A DNA stretch of 5,794 nt from Nitrososphaerota archaeon (lineage in GTDB: Archaea; Iainarchaeota; Iainarchaeia; Iainarchaeales; VGJJ01): NCBI GenBank assembly GCA_020053155.1, contig JAGVNS010000059.1, positions 1-5,794 on the forward strand, in the 5' to 3' direction. Positions 1-3,748 of this stretch are shown here, one piece after another (within the stretch, counting starts at the first letter, position 1; every line of letters starts with the position of its first letter). A program made the position numbers and the translations under genes. Under the pieces are notes generated by a model, which had not been told where the DNA came from, made no database searches, and was given only the letters and a program-made list of their open reading frames with translations.

Positions 1-6
1 ATGCAA

Positions 7-33
7 CATTGCAAAAGCAACGCTTTTGCGATG
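7..33. repeat. Inverted repeat, 12-bp stem with 3-base loop
   Basis: The arms GCAAAAGC (11-18) and GCTTTTGC (22-29) are exact reverse complements around the loop AAC. Pairing extends outward to 7/33 with one G-T wobble. It lies in the non-coding stretch 1-100, downstream of the minus-strand DUF202 gene, so it may be an RNA 3'-end structure or part of an element continuing off the left edge. Which of these cannot be decided here. Confidence 0.6.
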
Positions 34-37
34 CCTC

Positions 38-54
38 ACAAAGCTTGGCTTTGT
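38..54. repeat. Inverted repeat, 7-bp stem with 3-base loop
   Basis: ACAAAGC (38-44) and GCTTTGT (48-54) are exact reverse complements around TTG. It sits four bases after the previous hairpin and shares its AAAGC/GCTTT arm core, so the two look like related tandem hairpins. A third, looser pairing, AAAGCC (59-64) with GGCTTT (86-91), lies just beyond the DUF202 stop codon. I see no gene in 1-100. Confidence 0.55.
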
Positions 55-100
55 AAGGAAAGCCCTTCAATTGTTCAAATACTTAGGCTTTTTGCTATAA

Positions 101-445
101 TTATTTTTTCTCGTGTACTTTTTCCGCATGGAGGCGCATGGTGCTCGTATGGTAGTCCAGGGCGAGCTTGGCCCCTATTCTTTCGATTTGATAGAGCTCT
201 CTTCCAATCGTGTAGTACTGCAATATGGCCACGCTCGCCAAAATGGCTCCTCCAAAAATGAAGATTCCCTCCACGAGACGGAATGTTGTCTCTTCCGTTT
301 CCAGGAGCCGGAGGAGGGTAAATTCCATAGCAAATAGTCCCAGTCCGATGCCCACGATGCTCAGCTGCGTGCGCTGTTCTGCCAAGAGTGTGCGTTCTTT
401 TGACAGAATCGTGCGCATATCACGAATAGTCTTCCAAACCGTCAC
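101..445 (-). CDS. DUF202 family two-helix membrane protein
   Basis: This small inner-membrane protein carries the DUF202 signature: KERTLLAEQRTQLS at residues 16-29, a soluble N-terminal segment leading into a first hydrophobic helix (about 28-48). A short charged loop and a second helix (about 57-78) follow, then a charged C-terminal tail rich in His, Lys and Glu. About 105-114 residues is normal for the family, whose biochemical role is unknown. The start is uncertain. The longest form uses GTG at 445, but a strong AT-rich TATA-like box at 450-459 would place transcription start near 427, which favours ATG at 418 (residue 10, just before RTILSKERT) and a 105-aa protein. It has its own promoter and is separated by 49 bases from the M50 gene upstream. 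The family call is firm and the start is not. Confidence 0.85.
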   Translation of the reverse strand: MTVWKTIRDMRTILSKERTLLAEQRTQLSIVGIGLGLFAMEFTLLRLLETEETTFRLVEGIFIFGGAILASVAILQYYTIGRELYQIERIGAKLALDYHTSTMRLHAEKVHEKK

Positions 446-449
446 GAAT

Positions 450-459
450 CATATATATT
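450..459 (-). promoter_or_regulatory. TATA-like box for the DUF202 gene
   Basis: An alternating A/T run reads AATATATAT on the minus strand. A start site about 27 bases downstream would fall near 427, inside the longest DUF202 reading frame and shortly before the internal ATG at 418. That is the main reason to doubt the GTG start at 445. Confidence 0.5.
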
Positions 460-494
460 GTGAATCCGTTTGCTCTTTTCATTTTTTTTCTGTC

Positions 495-1067
495 TTAAAG
501 GAAGAAAAGTACGAACACCAGGGGAAAAAATAGGGCAGCCCAAACGCCCTTGTTCCATGCAAACACTTTCGCCCCATCCAGGATGAATACTGGGAGAAGG
601 TTGAACATGGCCAAATACAGGTTGATGCTTCCCACGATGGCCGCCACATTGCTTAGTTGGGTGGGGCCATACGTTCCAGCGATGGCAATCCCCACTACTC
701 CAATAACAATGTTCATGAGCGGTCCTGCCACTGAAATGATTCCATTTTCTCGCGGCGTTACTCGCTTTCCATAAATGTATACTGCTCCAGGTGCCGCAAA
801 AATGAACCGAAAGAGAACGGCAACTGCCAGTGCGAACATCAGGCCCATGTTCCATGCCCTATACTCTGCTTTGGCCCCGAAATGGATTGCAACGTATTTG
901 TGGGCGAGTTCATGGAGCAAGAATCCTGTTCCTACGGCCAATGCTGCGATTGCCAATGCGTCCGCGAAGCCCAGCAGGTTGATGCTTCCTTCCGAAAAGA
1001 CCAATGCAAACGCGGCCGAGAGGGATATCCATGAAACCAGCAGGTCTGTTAATTCCCTGTTTTCCAT
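495..1067 (-). CDS. M50 family (site-2 protease-like) membrane zinc metalloprotease
   Basis: A 190-aa polytopic membrane protein with the two hallmarks of M50 intramembrane metalloproteases. The first is HELAH at residues 52-56 (HExxH: H52 and H56 as zinc ligands, E53 as catalytic base), inside a hydrophobic helix. The second is NLLPVFILDG at 156-165, matching NxxPxxxLDG, whose D164 is the expected third zinc ligand. A conserved-looking ISVAGPLMN segment (111-119) lies between them. About six hydrophobic stretches are visible. It lacks an added PDZ or CBS domain, so it is a compact catalytic core of the kind common in archaea. The family cleaves membrane-embedded substrates; the substrate here is unknown. 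The start at ATG 1067 lies 27 bases from the centre of a TATA-like box and has no Shine-Dalgarno site, so the transcript is probably leaderless. It is divergent from the pilin-like unit and shares an upstream region with it. Confidence 0.9.
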   Translation of the reverse strand: MENRELTDLLVSWISLSAAFALVFSEGSINLLGFADALAIAALAVGTGFLLHELAHKYVAIHFGAKAEYRAWNMGLMFALAVAVLFRFIFAAPGAVYIYGKRVTPRENGIISVAGPLMNIVIGVVGIAIAGTYGPTQLSNVAAIVGSINLYLAMFNLLPVFILDGAKVFAWNKGVWAALFFPLVFVLFFL

Positions 1068-1089
1068 GGCCGATAGGAGGGGGAACAGG

Positions 1090-1098
1090 ATTATAATA
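1090..1098 (-). promoter_or_regulatory. TATA-like box for the M50 protease gene
   Basis: TATTATAAT on the minus strand is centred 27 bases before ATG 1067, the spacing expected between an archaeal TATA box and transcription start. With no ribosome-binding site before the ATG, this indicates a leaderless mRNA. Confidence 0.6.
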
Positions 1099-1109
1099 CG
1101 GCCTTTTTC

Positions 1110-1131
1110 CCAAAATTTTCCCTAGATTTAA
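1110..1131 (+). promoter_or_regulatory. Shared pilin-unit promoter element (palindrome plus TATA box), plus-strand copy
   Basis: The element is CCAAAATTTTCC, then C, TA, G and ATTTAA. The last part acts as the TATA box, 32 bases (from its first A) before ATG 1158. The same element with two differing bases occurs on the minus strand at 3345-3366, 31 bases before the first ATG of the other pilin-like operon. The upstream AAAATTTT palindrome could be an operator or an extended factor-B recognition region. Read on the other strand, it also lies upstream of the M50 TATA box. Confidence 0.65.
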
Positions 1132-1157
1132 GTCTTTTTCGGGTGCATGGAAAGAGC

Positions 1158-1337
1158 ATGATTCTCCCCCCCGAATCCCGTGCGCAGATATCTATCGAAC
1201 TCATCATCGTGATGGCGGCCGTGGTGGCGGTTGTTTTGCTCCTCGTGACCCAGCTTCAATCCTCAAGCAAAACAGGAATAGATAAACTGGAAAAGAAGAC
1301 GCAGGATATTTTCGATGAAATCGACAAAATCGAATAA
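1158..1337 (+). CDS. Small class III signal-peptide (pilin-like) protein
   Basis: A tiny archaeal pilin-like protein. The leader MILPPESRA is followed by QISIELIIVMAAVV, which matches the class III signature Q-x-S-x-E followed by a hydrophobic helix. The EppA-type prepilin peptidase would cleave before the Gln, leaving about 50 residues: a membrane helix and a short charged, probably coiled-coil tail rich in Lys, Asp and Glu. It has no Cys. I chose ATG 1158 because it lies 32 bases from the TATA part of the promoter element, matching the geometry of the other pilin-like operon. GTG 1143 is an upstream in-frame alternative (64 aa) with no ribosome-binding site and sits too close to the TATA box. 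It overlaps the next gene by 23 bases. Its role as a major or minor filament subunit is inferred. Confidence 0.85.
   Translation: MILPPESRAQISIELIIVMAAVVAVVLLLVTQLQSSSKTGIDKLEKKTQDIFDEIDKIE
1303..1306 (+). promoter_or_regulatory. Ribosome-binding site for the second pilin-like gene
   Basis: AGGA lies 8 bases before ATG 1315, inside the coding region of the preceding gene. This supports translation of the second gene from the same mRNA and fixes its start. Confidence 0.5.
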
Positions 1338-1749
1338 TCGTTCTCCCGCCCAGGTTTCCCTCGAATCCATTCTCATTTGGGCGGCCATGACTGGGGTACT
1401 GGTTTCCCTCCTTCCCATTTTCACGTACGCCGTGCAGGGGCAGAAGGAGTGGGTGGAAAAGAATCATTTCATCCAATTTTCGGAGGAATTGGAAAACGCG
1501 CTTCATTCACTCTCTTTTTACGCGCCAGGGTCCGTACGCTCCATTAGTATTCCCCCTGCGGGGCAGGAATGGGATATTATCGTGAATGAAAAAGGGATAG
1601 TGCTGCACTGGACTCCTTCTTTCTCTCCCCCCGCTCCCTTCACCAAAAAAATCCCTTCACTCATTCCCTTAGAGGGAGAGGTAAATCCTCATGCCGCTTT
1701 CATTTTGGTTGAGCGTTTGGAAGGCTCTATTCGTATTGAATCCGGATGA
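1315..1749 (+). CDS. Class III signal-peptide (pilin-like) secreted protein
   Basis: A 144-aa protein with a basic leader (MKSTKSNNRSPA) followed by QVSLESILIWAAMTGVLV, a clear class III Q-x-S-x-E signature and hydrophobic helix. EppA-type cleavage before the Gln at residue 13 is predicted. After the helix (to about residue 42) comes a 100-residue domain with Trp/Phe/Pro-rich, probably beta-strand segments (SVRSISIPP, EWDIIVNEKGIVLHW, AAFILVERL) and no Cys. The start at ATG 1315 has AGGA eight bases upstream and overlaps the preceding pilin-like gene by 23 bases, so the two are co-translated in one unit. Its 3' end overlaps the convergent minus-strand operon by 23 bases. The soluble domain is not recognisable to me. 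It could be a minor pilin, a filament tip protein or a membrane-anchored surface protein. Confidence 0.85.
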   Translation: MKSTKSNNRSPAQVSLESILIWAAMTGVLVSLLPIFTYAVQGQKEWVEKNHFIQFSEELENALHSLSFYAPGSVRSISIPPAGQEWDIIVNEKGIVLHWTPSFSPPAPFTKKIPSLIPLEGEVNPHAAFILVERLEGSIRIESG

Positions 1750-2047
1750 AGAGGGGATATATGTTCCCTTTTTCCAGTCGCATGGATGTACACGTGAGAG
1801 CCTTTTCTTTTTGCGCGTGGAATGGGAAGGCTGACGTCTCCATGGGCATATCCGCATAAAACGTTTGAATTATTTCAGGTATGTCTGCATGGGGGTAGGT
1901 GTGGAGGGCTGCGAGGTCGTGGCAAAGCGTTCCTGGAACTTTGGACTCGGGGAAAAATGTTTGGGTTGTTCCCATGATTCCCATCCCCCAAATAGCCAGC
2001 ACTCCCAGTATCAATTCCATCGTCCAGAGAAAACCCTTATTTTTCAC
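1727..2047 (-). CDS. Small N-terminally anchored pilin-like protein, two Cys
   Basis: Last gene of the four-gene minus-strand operon, 106 aa. The N-terminus MKNKG followed by FLWTMELILGVLAIWG resembles a prepilin: a basic leader ending in Lys-Gly, a Glu at the start of the hydrophobic segment, and one helix to about residue 26. The Glu would be +6 after cleavage at Gly rather than the usual +5, so processing is uncertain. The outer domain has Cys42 and Cys86, able to form one disulfide, and ends in a hydrophobic strand-like segment (YPLFIRIQYE). The GTG start at 2047 was chosen because GGAGG lies 9 bases upstream and because it removes a long upstream extension that overlaps the previous gene in another frame. 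It overlaps the preceding gene by 11 bases. Family unknown; the assignment rests on architecture and context. Confidence 0.7.
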   Translation of the reverse strand: MKNKGFLWTMELILGVLAIWGMGIMGTTQTFFPESKVPGTLCHDLAALHTYPHADIPEIIQTFYADMPMETSAFPFHAQKEKALTCTSMRLEKGNIYPLFIRIQYE

Positions 2048-2492
2048 ACGTACCCGCCTCCAACACTGCCGATTCTTTTCCATCCAACAGGAAGGGACGC
2101 CGGACCCCCATGCATTCTTTTCCCGCAGAGGAATCATCATGCAAGACAAGCGTCTCTTTTTTCGTTCGTACCACCGCATACGATAAAGGGTAAGGTGTTC
2201 TCGTTTTTGAAAGCATGATAAAGCATGTGCGTTCCGCGACATAGGGAAGCACGCGCCGCTTTTCCTCCGAATACTGGGCGCACCCATACCAGGGGTCGAT
2301 GTGATGCTGGAGGAGCAGGGTGTCCGTCCACAGGATCAACTGCGCTTCCTCTTTTTCCCTTGCCCATTTTTCCTTTTCATTTTCCACTTTGTCGTGGGAA
2401 AACGACCAGACCATTGAAAGAATCATCATCCATGCCAGGAATATGACCATGCTTTCCATTCCATAGGCATGCCCCCTATTCCAGTCACTCAT
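2037..2492 (-). CDS. Small N-terminally anchored pilin-like protein, four Cys
   Basis: Third gene of the minus-strand operon, 151 aa from ATG 2492. A short N-terminus (MSDWNRGHAYG) precedes MESMVIFLAWMMILSMVW, a single membrane helix. A highly charged Lys/Glu segment likely to be helical follows (NEKEKWAREKEEA), then a domain with four Cys at 71, 90, 127 and 149. It contains the hexapeptide GKECMG, also present in the 80-aa product of the gene before it, encoded in both by the same 17 bases. ATG 2492 overlaps the previous stop region by 8 bases; a purine-rich GGGATGGG lies 12 bases upstream and is only a weak ribosome-binding site. Alternative starts are ATG 2504 and the internal ATG at MESM. 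No known family is recognised. A pseudopilin-like or minor-pilin role is inferred. Confidence 0.7.
   Translation of the reverse strand: MSDWNRGHAYGMESMVIFLAWMMILSMVWSFSHDKVENEKEKWAREKEEAQLILWTDTLLLQHHIDPWYGCAQYSEEKRRVLPYVAERTCFIMLSKTRTPYPLSYAVVRTKKETLVLHDDSSAGKECMGVRRPFLLDGKESAVLEAGTCEK
2057..2061 (-). promoter_or_regulatory. Ribosome-binding site for the 106-aa pilin-like gene
   Basis: GGAGG on the minus strand lies 9 bases before GTG 2047, within the end of the preceding gene. It decides the start of the last operon gene, since no ATG is equally well placed. Confidence 0.6.
2107..2123 (-). repeat. 17-base direct repeat coding GKECMG, copy in the 151-aa gene
   Basis: On the minus strand GGAAAAGAATGCATGGG is identical to 2525-2541. 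Both copies are read in the same frame as Gly-Lys-Glu-Cys-Met-Gly in adjacent genes. The flanks differ. Confidence 0.6.
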
Positions 2493-2727
2493 AATGATTC
2501 GCATCCCATCCCGCCCATTCTTCGCCCATGCATTCTTTTCCAGGAATCAATATGAAGTATGCCAGCGCCCTTTTTTTCTCCCACTCGCATTGAGCGTGGA
2601 TGGCTTCCATTTTCCATTCCTCGTTTTTTTGATGTGTTTCCTGTGTATGCGTAAAGATGGTGGATAGGAGCGCGGCCCCCACCCCCAGGAGGAGGGTGAA
2701 TACGAGGATGAATTCCATCGTCTGCAT
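2485..2727 (-). CDS. Small N-terminally anchored pilin-like protein, two Cys
   Basis: Second gene of the minus-strand operon, 80 aa. It starts MQTMEFILVFTLLLGVGAAL, so the hydrophobic helix begins almost at the initiator with a Glu at position 4. The Q-T-M-E stretch resembles the Q-x-S-x-E core of class III prepilins, but there is no basic leader to remove, so the helix is probably an uncleaved anchor. A charged amphipathic segment and Cys47 and Cys66 follow; Cys66 is in the GKECMG motif shared with the next gene. ATG 2727 is preceded by GAGGG with a 7-base spacing that overlaps the stop of the upstream gene. A longer reading to 2868 lies over the upstream gene and has shadow-like composition, so I left it out. 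No family is recognised. Confidence 0.7.
   Translation of the reverse strand: MQTMEFILVFTLLLGVGAALLSTIFTHTQETHQKNEEWKMEAIHAQCEWEKKRALAYFILIPGKECMGEEWAGWDANHYE
2525..2541 (-). repeat. 17-base direct repeat coding GKECMG, copy in the 80-aa gene
   Basis: This copy matches 2107-2123 exactly and in the same codon phase. It is either the trace of shared ancestry between adjacent pilin-like genes or a conserved cysteine motif. Confidence 0.6.
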
Positions 2728-2734
2728 GGTTTTT

Positions 2735-2739
2735 CCCTC
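2735..2739 (-). promoter_or_regulatory. Ribosome-binding site for the 80-aa pilin-like gene
   Basis: GAGGG on the minus strand overlaps the TGA stop of the upstream gene and lies 7 bases before ATG 2727. It supports the short start and stop-start coupling within the operon. Confidence 0.5.
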
Positions 2740-3319
2740 AGGAAGGGTAGGGGATGCACTCCCATGCAGGATGGATAGTAGTAGCACACGCGCGATAGCC
2801 GGAGGGGAGCGCGAAAAGGGTGTGCTCGTTCTGTGCGTGAAGGCGGTTGATGAGGATGCTCGTGGCATTCACTCCCCCCGTGTAACTATATTCCCCATAC
2901 CTCGCATTTCCGGTGATGGGCAGGATGAGCACGTGGGAGTTTTGGTTGAGTTGGAGCAGGGTCAACGGCTCCCACTCCTGAGTAATAAGGAGGGAGGAAT
3001 ACTGCGTGTGGAGCAGGCTTCCAAAGCCCGGGTGATAGGTAATGGGTTCTTTCCTTAGTGAGGGAAAGGCGTTCAGGTATTCGATGATGCGCTGGTTGAT
3101 GAGCGTTTGGATAGCCCCTGCGGAAAGTTTTTTGAGCAGCCCTTGGCGCAATTCCTCCCGGATAATCGCATCCACATGGTTCTCCATTTCCGTTCGTCTC
3201 AGAAAAAGCGCGGGAGTAGCCGTTGATTCATGAAGGAGTGGGTGGTGCAAGACTGCAATGCTGGCAAGGAGGGCGGCGATTCCGAGTAAAAAGAGTATGG
3301 AAGCAAACCCTTTGGTCAT
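2738..3319 (-). CDS. N-terminally anchored pilin-like protein, first gene of the operon
   Basis: A 193-aa protein from ATG 3319. MTKG followed by FASILFLLGIAALLASIAVL looks like a prepilin leader (Lys-Gly then Phe) and a single helix, but lacks the usual Glu at +5. Next come a charged helical segment (MENHVDAIIREELRQGLLKK), a mixed strand-rich domain, one Asn-Ala-Thr glycosylation-type sequon, and two Cys ten residues apart near the C-terminus (178 and 188). ATG 3319 was preferred over ATG 3334 because it lies 31 bases from the TATA part of the promoter element, matching the plus-strand unit, and because it excludes an unpaired Cys at residue 3 of the longer form. No ribosome-binding site is visible, so a leaderless start is likely. 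The next gene starts 10 bases after the stop. The family is not recognised; a minor pilin or pseudopilin-like role is inferred. Confidence 0.75.
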   Translation of the reverse strand: MTKGFASILFLLGIAALLASIAVLHHPLLHESTATPALFLRRTEMENHVDAIIREELRQGLLKKLSAGAIQTLINQRIIEYLNAFPSLRKEPITYHPGFGSLLHTQYSSLLITQEWEPLTLLQLNQNSHVLILPITGNARYGEYSYTGGVNATSILINRLHAQNEHTLFALPSGYRACATTIHPAWECIPYPS

Positions 3320-3344
3320 GCCCCAGCATGCCATCCAAAATCAT

Positions 3345-3366
3345 TTAAATGTACGGAAAATTTTGG
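3345..3366 (-). promoter_or_regulatory. Shared pilin-unit promoter element, minus-strand copy
   Basis: On the minus strand: CCAAAATTTTCC, then G, TA, C and ATTTAA. This matches the plus-strand copy at 1110-1131 in 20 of 22 positions. The TATA part begins 31 bases before ATG 3319, pointing to leaderless initiation there. Confidence 0.65.
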
Positions 3367-3387
3367 CCTTTTTTGAGGGGTGAAGAG

Positions 3388-3409
3388 GGGGGTGTGAGCC
3401 GACACCCCC
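3388..3409 (-). terminator. Hairpin after the 68-aa gene
   Basis: GGGGGTGT (3388-3395) pairs perfectly with ACACCCCC (3402-3409) around a 6-base loop. It begins 21 bases beyond the stop of the 68-aa gene and lies before the promoter of the pilin-like operon. No U-run follows on the minus strand, so it may be an RNA 3'-end or stability element rather than a classical intrinsic terminator. Confidence 0.4.
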
Positions 3410-3430
3410 ACCCTTTAGTGTAAGGGGAAA

Positions 3431-3637
3431 TTATGCTACGATGGGGATGTTCCATGCGTTTGCTGGATTGGTTTCCCCGTACGCTCGCTTTTGTCTTTCG
3501 ATTCGGGTGAGGGTGTGGTAGAGTTCCGCTCTCAACGCACGAAAGTGGGGAGCGCGGGGCAATTGTGCAAACAAATGGTCTTTTTTCTCATTCAATAAAA
3601 TCAACTTTCGGGTATCCATCCAGGTTTCGAGGCTCAT
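3431..3637 (-). CDS. Small hypothetical protein, 68 aa
   Basis: A soluble, basic and probably helical 68-aa protein starting MSLETWMDTRKL. It has two amphipathic stretches rich in Leu, Arg and Lys (around residues 8-25 and 32-54), then a tail NPANAWNIPIVA. There are no Cys, no membrane helix, and no zinc-finger or helix-turn-helix pattern I can identify. The gene itself is well supported: ATG 3637 has AAAGGAGG upstream (GGAGG 9 bases away) and a perfect TATATATA box about 45-52 bases upstream, giving a roughly 20-base leader. An in-frame extension to 3715 would run across the TATA box and is rejected. It is a single-gene unit flanked on both sides by hairpins, between the large Cys/Gly/Pro protein and the pilin-like operon. 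A small regulator or structural partner is possible, but nothing in the sequence decides this. Confidence 0.7.
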   Translation of the reverse strand: MSLETWMDTRKLILLNEKKDHLFAQLPRAPHFRALRAELYHTLTRIERQKRAYGETNPANAWNIPIVA

Positions 3638-3646
3638 GGTTTCATC

Positions 3647-3655
3647 CCTCCTTTT
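3647..3655 (-). promoter_or_regulatory. Ribosome-binding site for the 68-aa gene
   Basis: AAAAGGAGG on the minus strand is the strongest Shine-Dalgarno match in the window, with GGAGG 9 bases before ATG 3637. It fixes that start. Confidence 0.7.
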
Positions 3656-3681
3656 GGGATGAACTCTTGTTCGCGTTGCGG

Positions 3682-3689
3682 TATATATA
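3682..3689 (-). promoter_or_regulatory. TATA box for the 68-aa gene
   Basis: TATATATA on the minus strand is the clearest TATA box in the window. Transcription would start near 3657-3660, leaving a leader of about 20 bases that contains the ribosome-binding site. Confidence 0.65.
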
Positions 3690-3706
3690 GTTCCAGAAGG
3701 GGGGTA

Positions 3707-3728
3707 AACCGCCATGAACGTGGCGGTT
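3707..3728 (-). terminator. Hairpin after the Cys/Gly/Pro-rich protein gene
   Basis: AACCGCCA (3707-3714) pairs perfectly with TGGCGGTT (3721-3728) around a 6-base loop. It begins 20 bases after the TAA of the large gene and ends before the next TATA box. Read on the minus strand it is followed by TTTACC, a very short U-stretch. It is the best terminator candidate here, with the same geometry as the hairpin at 3388-3409. Confidence 0.5.
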
Positions 3729-3748
3729 ATTCCCTTATTGCGTGGAGG

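Noticed and set aside
1..60. Possible CRISPR repeats from the regularly placed hairpins
   Set aside because: The arms differ in sequence and length, spacing is only a few bases, and there are no unique spacers.
1..261. Plus-strand frame from the first base with a hydrophobic segment
   Set aside because: It is mostly antisense to the DUF202 gene and starts inside the inverted repeats; no family signature is visible.
442..855. Minus-strand 137-aa frame rich in Trp, His and Cys
   Set aside because: It overlaps the M50 gene in another frame. The M50 frame has complete catalytic motifs and coherent membrane helices.
2048..2287. N-terminal extension of the last pilin-like gene
   Set aside because: It covers the preceding gene in another frame, is rich in Arg, Met and Cys, and ignores the GGAGG site and GTG at 2047.
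3638..3715. 26-residue N-terminal extension of the 68-aa gene
   Set aside because: It would run through the TATATATA box and the ribosome-binding site, which both point to ATG 3637.
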